Source: Spirosoma sp. SC4-14 (GTDB taxonomy: Bacteria > Bacteroidota > Bacteroidia > Cytophagales > Spirosomataceae). From it: 64,000 bases of DNA. The stretch spans positions 3,961,001-4,025,000 of the forward strand of contig NZ_CP147518.1 of NCBI RefSeq assembly GCF_037201965.1, given 5' to 3'. Below, one piece after another: positions 50,296 to 58,327 of the stretch (positions within the stretch are counted from its first letter, which is position 1; the number at the start of each line of letters is the position of its first letter). The translations under genes and the position numbers were made by a program. Under the pieces are notes generated by a model that was not told where the DNA came from, searched no databases, and saw only the letters and a list, made by a program, of their open reading frames with translations.

Positions 50296-53200
50296 CTAAC
50301 GCCCACAAATGCCTTTAAAATCGCAGTATTGACACATCTCGATCTGATCGGTTTTGCGGAATGGCTCGTTGGTGTCCAGCAGTCGACGAATTAACAACTG
50401 GAGTATTTCTTCAGAATCCCGAATGTATTGCTGAGGGCTATCGTCGGCACCAAAGGTGACGGGGTTCGACTTAAACCCACCTTTCAGATCCCGAAACGAA
50501 TAAAACCCAGCTTCAACGGGCAGATTAGCGGTTGGATAAATGTTCCGTTTGGCGCGATCGCGCGGCAGCCCACCATGTTCGCTGATATTTTTCAGGGCCA
50601 GATAGCGATAGAGCCACAGCTGCCGCATTTTATCTTCCCGACCATCGTTCAGCAGTTTTTCGGCCAGATCTTTCGGTGCTTTATCGGGCAGTTCGACCCG
50701 ACCGGTTTTGTAATCGACAATGCGAATTCGATCATCTAACCGTTCGATTCGGTCAATTTTACCGGCAATACGCACCCGTATCGACTCCCCATTATCGAGC
50801 GGAACCAGCAGATAGGTTTCGAGCGTTTGCTCCGTACCAATAACCGTCAGCCCAGCCAGTGCATTTTGCTGACGGTGGAAATCGAGCATCAGTTTACGGG
50901 CCAGATCGTATAGCAGCAGATTCATTCCCGATTCGATCACGCGCCCTTTCATGGACGCAGTAAACTCATCCTCCAGCAGTTTCTTTACAATGTCCTCATC
51001 AACCGGCAGATTTTTAAGCCGGTAGTCCAGATCGAGCCGCTCCATCACCTTATGCAGCCAGCTTCCGAACTCAGCCACGCCCATTTTCTCCTCGATTTCT
51101 TCTTCTTCCGCTATTTTAACAATCCGGCTGAAATAAAAGCGCATCGAGCAACTGATAAACTGGTTCAGATATGACGGATATAAACCCTTTGTTGTCAGCA
51201 ACTGAATCAGTTCGGTGCGAATGCTTTCTGTTTTAGGAACGCGCAGATCGGTCAGATCAGCTACCTGGCTCATGCCCGAACGGCCAAACCGAACCGTCGG
51301 ATAGCTAATCCGAATCAGCCCATTGGAGCGAGGAACCAGTTCATGTTCTATTTGCCGGATAAAACGGCTGGGTTCGCCTTTACTGTTGCCATACGCATCG
51401 GTCGATGTGGTATAGAGCAGGGTTATATCGCTCGCCCGCTGTAGCAATCGATAGAAGTGGTATGCCATAACGGCCTCCTGCTCCCGATAGGTTGGCAAAT
51501 GCAGTTCCGATGCGATATCGAACGGTATCAATGAGTTCAGTTTGCGCGACTGGGGCAGACTGCCTTCATTGACCGACAGAATAATAACCCGGTCGAAATC
51601 CAGTGCCCGCGTTTCGAGCATACCCATAATCTGAAGCTGACTTTTACCTTCGCTCGTAAACGGAATACTGGTTTGTCGAATCAGTTCGTAGAGAAACTGC
51701 CGAAAGCTCTTCACCGTAACCGGTGTTGCTTCAATGGCCGTTTCGGCCTGTCGCTCCAGGGTAGCCTCCAGTTGTTTGACTAATGTAAAAAACAGATACA
51801 GGTATTCTATTTCAACGGCATCCTGACTGGCACGATATACATCCCGGAGGAGGTCGATCAGATCGTATAGTGTCTGAATAGCTTTCAGGGGCTCCTCATT
51901 CGGCCAACGGGCAAACAATACCTGAACCAGCGGATCGTTCTGCCCCAGTTCGTTCAGTTCTGACTCGGTCAGGTATACCCGCTGATCTTTGACAATCACT
52001 TTGGCTATCCACTGAAACAACGGCTCTGGCGGCATAACCTCGCCCGATTCCAGTGTTTCTCCGGGCCATTGCAGTGCTTTGATCCGTTCATACTGCCTCA
52101 CAAACGGGTGATTCAATACTTTCACAACATGCCGATGGTGATACTTTGGAATCCGCAGATGGCGCCCGTCTTTCGCCCGAAATTCATGAACGGTCCGTTG
52201 CATTTCAAATAACGTATCGACCAGTGTAAACAGCAATGAACTTCGTAATGAAAGCCCCATTGTCACGTTCAGGTCGGTTACGCTTTCGTCGAGGGCGTAT
52301 AGCACTGGCATCAACAGCGTTTCGTCGGCCAGTACGATGGCGGTGGTACTTCGTGCGGGGTACTCCGTGCGGGGTACTTCGTGCGGGGATGGTGGGGGAT
52401 TCTGTGCGGAGGTATCAGAATCGCCTTCATCCTTAACCAGCCCTCCGCGTGAAACACCCCGCTCCCTGCCCCAAGCCCCAAGCCCCAGGCCCTCAGCCCC
52501 CCAATCCGCATACAGCTTGCCTGCCACTTTTGCCTGCATACTGGCGTTGGGCACACCGATGACCCGAATATTTTTTTCGCTACCGAGCAGATGATTGGAT
52601 AACTGATTCAAATCCTCACGGTTCTGTTTCGAAAATAGCCAGCCATCGTTCAGGTAGCGTCGCAAAAATTCGCCCGACTCCTGCTCCCGATCCCGGATGT
52701 AGTATTGATCAACATCCCAGATCATTTCGGCTTTTTGGGCATCCACTAATACCCGGATAATATGTTCTTCGGCCCGGCTGAGCGCATTGAATCCAACAAA
52801 GTAGATGCGTTCATAAGCCAGATTATCGCGAATTAAGGTTTCAACATTTTGTGCCAGTAACCGATAGGCCATGCCCCGATAGGCCAGCCCCTGCTCGGCC
52901 AGGCGGGTGTGTAGTGCGTGATAGGCCGTGTTGAGGTTTTCGAAAAGTTTAAAATAACGTTTGGTGCCAGGCGTTTCGACAATGGGTTTTGCCGACGATG
53001 GAGCATCGACCTGCCAGCGTTCGAGGGCTTTGGCTGCGGTCAGGTAACTAAACAACTCGTGTGGACTAACCAGATACTGGTCGATTCGGTCGAAGTCGGC
53101 CAGCAATACCGAAGCCCAGCCAATAAATTGCTCAAACTCAACCTGCGGGTCAATTTCCCGGAATACTTCGTAAAGTTCAAACAGTAAACTAACCGTATCA

Positions 53201-53403
53201 ATTAATTGCACGCCCGCGGCATGCGTAATAAAATCGTCGACGGCCAGAGTATGCGGAGCCAGAAATGGCCGGTCGGACTGTTTGGCCAGTTCATCCAGAA
53301 AAACAGAGACGGCCCGGCGGGTTGGCAAAATCACCCAGACATCGCTGAGGCTAGGGCCATGCGTGTCGAAAATTCGTTGAGCCGTTTGTTGAAGAAAAGT
53401 CAA
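50296..53403 (-). CDS. AddB-like PD-(D/E)XK nuclease
   Basis: The 1035-residue protein resembles the AddB/RecB-like nuclease subunit used in double-strand break processing in Bacteroidota. A helicase-like N-terminal half (about 1-560) lacks a Walker A motif. The C-terminal nuclease domain contains DYKTGRVELP. Cysteines at about 760 (FISCSMRFYF) and in the final CQYCDFKGICG fit a 4Fe-4S-type Cys-binding arrangement. Its start is a TTG, and a -7 element (TAATTTTG, minus strand, 53428-53435) lies 24 bases upstream. About residues 296-354 hold a low-complexity insert encoded by tandem repeats that keep the frame. No AddA gene is nearby in the window. Confidence 0.82.
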   Translation of the reverse strand: MTFLQQTAQRIFDTHGPSLSDVWVILPTRRAVSVFLDELAKQSDRPFLAPHTLAVDDFITHAAGVQLIDTVSLLFELYEVFREIDPQVEFEQFIGWASVLLADFDRIDQYLVSPHELFSYLTAAKALERWQVDAPSSAKPIVETPGTKRYFKLFENLNTAYHALHTRLAEQGLAYRGMAYRLLAQNVETLIRDNLAYERIYFVGFNALSRAEEHIIRVLVDAQKAEMIWDVDQYYIRDREQESGEFLRRYLNDGWLFSKQNREDLNQLSNHLLGSEKNIRVIGVPNASMQAKVAGKLYADWGAEGLGLGAWGRERGVSRGGLVKDEGDSDTSAQNPPPSPHEVPRTEYPARSTTAIVLADETLLMPVLYALDESVTDLNVTMGLSLRSSLLFTLVDTLFEMQRTVHEFRAKDGRHLRIPKYHHRHVVKVLNHPFVRQYERIKALQWPGETLESGEVMPPEPLFQWIAKVIVKDQRVYLTESELNELGQNDPLVQVLFARWPNEEPLKAIQTLYDLIDLLRDVYRASQDAVEIEYLYLFFTLVKQLEATLERQAETAIEATPVTVKSFRQFLYELIRQTSIPFTSEGKSQLQIMGMLETRALDFDRVIILSVNEGSLPQSRKLNSLIPFDIASELHLPTYREQEAVMAYHFYRLLQRASDITLLYTTSTDAYGNSKGEPSRFIRQIEHELVPRSNGLIRISYPTVRFGRSGMSQVADLTDLRVPKTESIRTELIQLLTTKGLYPSYLNQFISCSMRFYFSRIVKIAEEEEIEEKMGVAEFGSWLHKVMERLDLDYRLKNLPVDEDIVKKLLEDEFTASMKGRVIESGMNLLLYDLARKLMLDFHRQQNALAGLTVIGTEQTLETYLLVPLDNGESIRVRIAGKIDRIERLDDRIRIVDYKTGRVELPDKAPKDLAEKLLNDGREDKMRQLWLYRYLALKNISEHGGLPRDRAKRNIYPTANLPVEAGFYSFRDLKGGFKSNPVTFGADDSPQQYIRDSEEILQLLIRRLLDTNEPFRKTDQIEMCQYCDFKGICGR
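52347..52496. repeat. Repeats inserted in frame inside the AddB-like gene
   Basis: Three 14-base units (TACTTCGTGCGGGG, TACTCCGTGCGGGG, TACTTCGTGCGGGG) lie at 52347-52388, and four 7-base units (CCCCAAG-type) at 52469-52496. They encode the low-complexity stretch (PHEVPRTEYPARST and GLGLGAWG). The 42-base total of the first array keeps the frame. An inverted relation to CCGCGTGAAACACCCCGC between them suggests a mobile hairpin repeat. Confidence 0.6.
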
Positions 53404-53427
53404 TAGTTCTATTCAGTAATTAGTAGT

Positions 53428-53435
53428 CAAAATTA
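53428..53435 (-). promoter_or_regulatory. -7 promoter element of the AddB-like gene
   Basis: Read on the minus strand it is TAATTTTG, matching TAnnTTTG, 24 bases before the TTG start codon. This supports the TTG as the true start. Confidence 0.4.
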
Positions 53436-53475
53436 ACGTATTGCGAACAGACTATTAGCTTCTTCGTGTTCAAGA

Positions 53476-54327
53476 TTAGCTGTACAGCGCCATAAATTCG
53501 TCAATTAACCGGAGATAACCCGCATTGGTCTCGCCCCGTTTTTCGGCTAACAATTTGATAGCAAGCCACTGTTGTCGATAAAAATCGTTATGCAACAAAG
53601 GGACTCGTAATCGATTAAATTCAGATATAAAATCAATTTCTGGTTTATAATGAGCGAGCCAATTTACGGTAAGCGTCAAACCATCAGTAAGTAGCCGGGT
53701 ATAAATTGCAATCCGATCAAAAAGGCCTTCTTTTTGGGCTCGATTAAGATTAACCGGAATCTGCCTGTAAGCTTCATCATGAACTTCGACAGGAGAAAAA
53801 CGCCCGATTCCTGTTCTTTGTTTATCTCCTTCAAATCGCTGGAATATGCCCAGCCAGCTATCGTTTCGATGAATAGCTAATACGTGAGCTTCGCAATAAA
53901 AACCCGCCTGCTTTATTTGTTGTGCTGTTTTTTGGATAACATCGAAGGAACGCATTGTTCCTTCGATAATAAAATTACAACGTGACCGCAGGCACTCAGC
54001 TTTCAGATGTTCAACTAATGCGTTTGAAAAAGCCTGGGTGTATTTAGGAGCATCCTGCCCAAATGTTTCACTAATTTTTTTGGCTCTTGGATGAAACTGA
54101 CGATATTCATCGCCATTGATAACAATAAATTTAACTTCATTAAATTCCTGCCTTATGTTACGCATCAACGCTGTTTTACCTGAAGCAGGCTGTCCTCCCA
54201 ATAAAATCCCTCTAGGCGTTTCAGATTGATACTGATCATAGGCTCCAATATTTAGAGTAAGGATTAGGTCCTTAGCAATAAAGAGTTCTTCTTCTGTGTA
54301 TAAATCTAGTAGCATTTCTAGAGCCAA
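53476..54327 (-). CDS. Zeta toxin family kinase
   Basis: The 283-residue protein matches zeta toxins/UDP-N-acetylglucosamine kinases. The P-loop GGQPASGKT is at residues 44-52. A conserved NGDEYRQFHP follows (about 71-80, with Asp73 the likely catalytic base), then NFIIEGTMRSFDVI and the LID-like RNDSWLGIFQRFEGDKQRTGIGRF. Zeta toxins phosphorylate the 3'-hydroxyl of UDP-GlcNAc and block wall synthesis. All key residues appear intact, so it should be active. A possible antitoxin gene ends 19 bases upstream on the same strand. An alternative start is the ATG at residue 5. Confidence 0.85.
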   Translation of the reverse strand: MALEMLLDLYTEEELFIAKDLILTLNIGAYDQYQSETPRGILLGGQPASGKTALMRNIRQEFNEVKFIVINGDEYRQFHPRAKKISETFGQDAPKYTQAFSNALVEHLKAECLRSRCNFIIEGTMRSFDVIQKTAQQIKQAGFYCEAHVLAIHRNDSWLGIFQRFEGDKQRTGIGRFSPVEVHDEAYRQIPVNLNRAQKEGLFDRIAIYTRLLTDGLTLTVNWLAHYKPEIDFISEFNRLRVPLLHNDFYRQQWLAIKLLAEKRGETNAGYLRLIDEFMALYS

Positions 54328-54346
54328 TAATTAAATGACGCATACT

Positions 54347-54655
54347 TCATTTAACGATCAAATCACCACTTTTATAATTTAGATAAGGTACATATACAGT
54401 CTCTATTTTTTTATATAATGCTTCCAGTCGTATGCCCGTATATATATCATCTATTTCAGATTTAAACTGCCTTATATTTTTCATTATTTCCTGATACTTT
54501 GGATGGCTCAATACTTCTGGATCATCACGCTCAAATCCTGCCCAATCAAATTCTCTGAGCAAATCATACAGCTGCTCCGTTTGTTCAGCAATCATCTTAC
54601 CGATAATTTCGACTGCTATATCGTCCCTGATCCAGGGAAAAAGTTGCATCTCCAT
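54347..54655 (-). CDS. Small acidic protein, candidate antitoxin of the zeta toxin
   Basis: I chose the ATG at 54655 (MEMQLFPWIRDDIAVEII); the TTG eight codons upstream is less likely. The 102-residue product is soluble, acidic and mostly helical by appearance (EIIGKMIAEQTEQLYDLLREFDWAGFERDD), with YKKIETVYVPYLNYKSGDL at its end. No match to the known epsilon antitoxin is recognised. Its position just upstream of the zeta toxin on the same strand suggests a cognate antitoxin or regulatory partner, inferred from gene order only. Confidence 0.6.
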   Translation of the reverse strand: MEMQLFPWIRDDIAVEIIGKMIAEQTEQLYDLLREFDWAGFERDDPEVLSHPKYQEIMKNIRQFKSEIDDIYTGIRLEALYKKIETVYVPYLNYKSGDLIVK

Positions 54656-54708
54656 TTTGTCCGTTTCTTTTAACAACAACCTAATATAAGCAAAAGATTT
54701 GGCAACGT

Positions 54709-55305
54709 TCAGTGCATTCGGTCGCCCCGAACTTCCAGATTCGCCATAATATCAGCTTCAACGGCCAGAAATTCTTTCCATCGTTCCCGTACGCGGTCAG
54801 CGGGCAGGTAGGTTTCAGCCAGTTCAATAAAGTTGCGGTAATGTCCAGCTTCTGAAATCATCAACTCGCGGTAGAATTTCTGGAGACTTTCGTCGGCAAT
54901 ATGTTCCGATAGCAGCTTAAAGCGTTCGCAACTACGTGCTTCTATAAGCGCATTCATCAATAGGTTGTCCATTAGCTGTTCTTTCGGATCGCCAATGGAC
55001 CGACGCAGCCGACTACGCAGCTGATTCACATACTCATCTTTCCGCTGGCGGCCAAGCGGGATATTCCGCTTTCGCAGCTCTTTCAACACCCGTTGAAAAT
55101 GCCCCCATTCTTCGGCAACAACCGGAGTCAGCACTTCTACCAGTTCTTCCTTGTCCGAATATTGAACAATGAGCGAAATACAGGAAGACGCAGCTTTCTG
55201 TTCACAATAGGCGTGATCGATCAGAATGTCGCCGATATTCATTTCGGCAATGTTGACCCAACGCGGATCAGTCGGCAATTCGAGGCCAAGGGTTGTGAGC
55301 GTCAT
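54709..55305 (-). CDS. miaE: tRNA-(ms2io6A37) hydroxylase-like protein
   Basis: MiaE hydroxylates the isopentenyl group of 2-methylthio-N6-isopentenyladenosine at tRNA position 37. I chose the ATG at 55305 (MTLTTLGLELPTDPRWVNIAEMN), which fits the family; the TTG/other codons upstream add a spurious hydrophobic run. Diiron ligands are visible as glutamates and histidines in DHAYCEQKAASS, EEWGHFQRVL, EARSCERF and SEAGHYRNFIEL. A -7 element TACCTTTG (minus strand, 55330-55337) lies 24 bases upstream. The downstream toxin pair lies 53 bases away. Confidence 0.9.
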   Translation of the reverse strand: MTLTTLGLELPTDPRWVNIAEMNIGDILIDHAYCEQKAASSCISLIVQYSDKEELVEVLTPVVAEEWGHFQRVLKELRKRNIPLGRQRKDEYVNQLRSRLRRSIGDPKEQLMDNLLMNALIEARSCERFKLLSEHIADESLQKFYRELMISEAGHYRNFIELAETYLPADRVRERWKEFLAVEADIMANLEVRGDRMH

Positions 55306-55329
55306 ACAAACTGAGAAAATCGTCGGCAA

Positions 55330-55337
55330 CAAAGGTA
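55330..55337 (-). promoter_or_regulatory. -7 promoter element of miaE
   Basis: Read on the minus strand it is TACCTTTG, a perfect TAnnTTTG, 24 bases upstream of the chosen miaE ATG. This supports that start over the longer frame. Confidence 0.5.
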
Positions 55338-55469
55338 ACGCTTCCAAACGGATGGCGAATGCATTCCGGCATTTTCGTGGCGGCCCAGGCCCGAATTTAA
55401 GGTTGCCAAGAACCAGAGGGAATCCATAAAATTAATCTGTTGTTGTGTTATTGAACGCCGTTTTTGCAA

Positions 55470-56144
55470 ATGACACAGAAACTGATCCTGATTTCGGGCC
55501 TGTTTTTAGGTACTCAACCCCTCAACAGTTGTCAACAGTCGCCTACCACCGCATCGTCTGAAGCAACGAATCCTATTGATACCCGGCTGGCTACTATGCC
55601 ATCGCTACAGCCGGGCGAAGCTGTGGCAACCTTTGGCGGGGGATGTTTCTGGGCCGTTGAAGCCGAAATGAAGTCGCTGAAAGGCGTACGGGCCGTGGTT
55701 TCGGGCTATGCCGGTGGCGACCTCGACTTTCCGACCTACGAACAGGTTGGAACCGATCAGACTGGCCATGCTGAGTCGGTACAGGTTTATTATAATCCAA
55801 AAATTATTCCCTATGCCGTATTGCTGGATGCCTTCTTTGCCGGACACGACGCCACCGAACTCAACCGACAGGGGCCCGACATCGGCAGGCACTATCGGTC
55901 TGTGGTCTTCTACCGGACCCCGGCCGAAAAAGCGGACATTGAAGCCGCCATTAGACGCGAATCGGCAAAGCATAAAGCGCCCATCGTAACGCAGGTAGTT
56001 CCGTTCCCGGCTTTCTATCCCGCTGAACGATATCATCAGAACTATTACAAACTTCATCCGTATAGCCTCTATATTCAGCTTGTTTCCAAACCCAAGGTAA
56101 CTAAATTCCGCAACCGGATGGAAGGCTGGTTGGGAGAAAACTAG
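55470..56144 (+). CDS. msrA: Peptide-methionine (S)-S-oxide reductase, lipoprotein form
   Basis: MsrA reduces the S-epimer of methionine sulfoxide in oxidised proteins. The ATG at 55470 gives a lipoprotein signal (LNSC lipobox at about 19-22), so the enzyme sits in the envelope. The catalytic motif GGGCFWAVEA is at about 51-60, followed by the family stretches VVSGYAGG and EVEYNP-like VQVYYNP; HDATELNRQGPDIGRHYRS is also typical. It has no fused MsrB domain. It is followed by a TTTACGG palindrome and a gene of unknown function. Confidence 0.93.
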   Translation: MTQKLILISGLFLGTQPLNSCQQSPTTASSEATNPIDTRLATMPSLQPGEAVATFGGGCFWAVEAEMKSLKGVRAVVSGYAGGDLDFPTYEQVGTDQTGHAESVQVYYNPKIIPYAVLLDAFFAGHDATELNRQGPDIGRHYRSVVFYRTPAEKADIEAAIRRESAKHKAPIVTQVVPFPAFYPAERYHQNYYKLHPYSLYIQLVSKPKVTKFRNRMEGWLGEN

Positions 56145-56147
56145 GGT

Positions 56148-56222
56148 AGTTGGTTTACGGTTTTCCGTTTTCGGTGCTTCGCCAGTTGGTGCGCTAAATG
56201 AGCGGAGCAACTGAAAACCGGC
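56148..56222. repeat. TTTACGG palindromic repeat, copy 3
   Basis: GTAGTTGGTTTACGGTTTTC with TGCTTCG on the left and CGGAGCAACTGAAAACCGG on the right form an imperfect hairpin. It lies between msrA and the coiled-coil gene at 56361. Confidence 0.55.
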
Positions 56223-56360
56223 ATTACGTTCGGCCTGTCCCAGGACATTTTGTCAGGCCCCGGAACCGTTCGGCCTAATCTGATATTGCGGGATTGCGAC
56301 GAACCTCGTAACATTGTTCAGTATTTCACCTCGGGGTGTCCCCGTCATGACATACCAACT

Positions 56361-57062
56361 ATGCCAGAACCCGACAAATCGCTTGGTCAGAAAATCCTGA
56401 ATTTCTTCATTAAGGAAGAAGGCCCCAACGTTGCAACAGGCACACCGCCAACCGCAGCACCCACCCAACCTCGTCCGGTTGCCAGTGCTCCAACCCCTGG
56501 TCAACCGCAGCCGCAACCGGCCCCTGCTGTTCAAACGGGCGAGATTGACCCGAAATTCGCAGAGCACCTGGCCAATGTGCTTGCCCAGAACAATCCGCCC
56601 GGTCCCGATTATTTCGAGTTTCGCGAAACCCTGCGTAGCCTTTCTAATCTGGGACTGCCCGAGGACAAGCAGTTTCAGGCAGCCTGGGCGAGTTTTAAAG
56701 CACTTGGTGGCTCAACCGATATTTCGACTCTGACCAAAACGGCAAATCAGTATATTGCAGCGTTGAACACAGACCGGGAGGCCTTTACAAAAAGTGTTGA
56801 AGCAGCACTGGCCGAACGGGTTGGCGGTTTGCAGAATGAGCAGAAACGGTTACAGACCGAAAACGAAGCGCTGGCCAGACAATTGGTAGAGATTCAGCAG
56901 AAAATAAGTACCAACAACGATCGGCTGAGTGCAATTGGGGGCGACATTGCCGAACAAAGCACGAAAATTACGCAGAATCGCCAGAGCTATGATGTAACAT
57001 TTGCCCACTTTTCGGAGCAAATCAAAGGCGACATCAACAAAATTTCCCAATACCTGAAATAG
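56361..57062 (+). CDS. Hypothetical coiled-coil protein (gene 1 of three-gene set)
   Basis: I chose the ATG at 56361 (MPEPDKSLGQKILNFFIKEE); earlier codons in the frame fall in repeat DNA. The 233-residue product has an amphipathic N-terminal helix, then a Pro/Ala/Gln-rich linker (about 26-62), a helical middle part (about 65-140) and a C-terminal coiled coil (about 145-233: LAERVGGLQNEQKRLQTENEALARQ). No signal or membrane segment and no enzyme motif are seen. It is framed by TTTACGG repeats at 56148-56222 and 57069-57141. The next gene encodes a membrane-bound coiled-coil protein, so the two may interact. Confidence 0.75.
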   Translation: MPEPDKSLGQKILNFFIKEEGPNVATGTPPTAAPTQPRPVASAPTPGQPQPQPAPAVQTGEIDPKFAEHLANVLAQNNPPGPDYFEFRETLRSLSNLGLPEDKQFQAAWASFKALGGSTDISTLTKTANQYIAALNTDREAFTKSVEAALAERVGGLQNEQKRLQTENEALARQLVEIQQKISTNNDRLSAIGGDIAEQSTKITQNRQSYDVTFAHFSEQIKGDINKISQYLK

Positions 57063-57068
57063 ATACCC

Positions 57069-57141
57069 GGTTTATGGTTTACGGTTGCGCTGCCTCAATG
57101 AAATGTGTGCAACCAGGCGAAGCAACCGTAAATCATAAACC
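57069..57141. repeat. TTTACGG palindromic repeat, copy 4
   Basis: The left arm 57069-57088 and right arm 57122-57141 pair with one mismatch over 20 bases (GGTTTATGGTTTACGGTTGC against its complement). A second AAACCGAAAACCATAAACCG iteration follows. It lies 6 bases after the stop of the coiled-coil gene and 26 bases before the next ATG, so it must be transcribed or interrupt the two genes. Confidence 0.7.
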
Positions 57142-57166
57142 GAAAACCATAAACCGAACACATAAC

Positions 57167-58180
57167 ATGGCTACTCCTGATTTTTCACAACTTGGTGGCG
57201 GTACGGATAAAGACAAACGCTCGTTCTGGAGCCGCCCCGAAGGTATATTTGGCACGATCGTACTGGCTGCGATTGCGGGTTTCGGTCTGTTCCACCTGAA
57301 CGACATCCTGGAATTTCTGATCCGGGCCACATCGAATATTCTGGAATTGTCGCTACTGCTGGGTGCGCTGGGCGTTCTGATTTTCCTGTTCACTAGCAAA
57401 GATGTACGCACGGCTGTTTTCTTCCTGTTCAAGTCGATGATGCGAAGCATAACGGGTACCGTTATCCAGTTGAATCCAATTGCCATCATGAAGATCTATA
57501 TCGATGATCTGAAAGATAAACGGCAGAAAATGCAGGGACAAATCGATACGCTGGCCGGGCAGCTTGTTAAGCTCAACAAACGGATCAACGAAAACAACGA
57601 GTCCATCAAACAAAAGTTTGCCGAAGCCAATAAAGCCAATTCGATGAGCGATAAGCCCGGTATGCGCGAAACGGCTCAACTGGCAACCATTGAAGGAGCT
57701 GGCTTACAGGAAATGAATGAAAAGCTGCTGCCCCTTCAGCGCAACATAAAGCAGGTACTGGCTTTTATGGAGAAGGTAAATCAGAGCGCCGACTATATTA
57801 TCAAGGAAACTGAAATTAAAGTTCGCCTGAAAGAAACCGAATATAAGATCGTAAAAGAAAGCTCCAACGCCCTTAAAACGGCTGTCAGCATCTTCAAAGG
57901 CGATCCTGATAAGAAGTTTTATTTCGACCAGTCGATGGAATACATACAGGACGATATGAGTCAGAAACTTGGGGAAATGAAACGGGCCATGGACCTGTCG
58001 ATGGATTTTATTAATGGAGTTGATATTCAAAACGGCCTCTTGTCCGACAAAGGGCAGGCGTTGCTGGAAGCCTATAACAAAGGGGAATTTAAGATGGTAC
58101 AGTTAGATGCCCCTGCCCAACCAATAAACCTGGGGCCCGCTCCGCAAAAAGACGCCGGATACAAAAACCTGCTTGATTAA
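57167..58180 (+). CDS. Hypothetical membrane-anchored coiled-coil protein (gene 2 of three-gene set)
   Basis: I chose the ATG at 57167 (MATPDFSQLGGGTDKDKRSF). The 337-residue product has two membrane helices (about 27-48 and 56-75), a possible third hydrophobic patch near 80-98, and a long C-terminal helical coiled-coil region (about 108-300: DDLKDKRQKMQGQIDTLAGQL, EMNEKLLPLQRNIKQVLAFMEKV). The general look is that of PspA-like or membrane-scaffold proteins, but no family is recognised. It sits between a soluble coiled-coil protein and a membrane-anchored actin-fold-like protein. Confidence 0.8.
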   Translation: MATPDFSQLGGGTDKDKRSFWSRPEGIFGTIVLAAIAGFGLFHLNDILEFLIRATSNILELSLLLGALGVLIFLFTSKDVRTAVFFLFKSMMRSITGTVIQLNPIAIMKIYIDDLKDKRQKMQGQIDTLAGQLVKLNKRINENNESIKQKFAEANKANSMSDKPGMRETAQLATIEGAGLQEMNEKLLPLQRNIKQVLAFMEKVNQSADYIIKETEIKVRLKETEYKIVKESSNALKTAVSIFKGDPDKKFYFDQSMEYIQDDMSQKLGEMKRAMDLSMDFINGVDIQNGLLSDKGQALLEAYNKGEFKMVQLDAPAQPINLGPAPQKDAGYKNLLD

Positions 58181-58318
58181 GCTTGAATGATTGACTTGTT
58201 GAATGATTGAACTTCGCTACATAAATCATTTAACTGCCACAGCAGACCATACGTCAACAAGTCAATCACTCATCCAGTCAATCATTCAATAACTCTATCA
58301 TTCAACAATTCAATTATT
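58181..58318. repeat. TTGAATGA-type inverted repeat, copy 2
   Basis: TTGAATGATTGACTTGTTGA and following iterations on the left are mirrored by CAACAAGTCAATCACTCATC and ATCATTCAACAATTCAATTA on the right. It fills most of the gap between the second and third genes of the three-gene set. Copy 1, at 14364-14445, is more regular. Confidence 0.6.
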
Positions 58319-58327
58319 CCTACTTCC

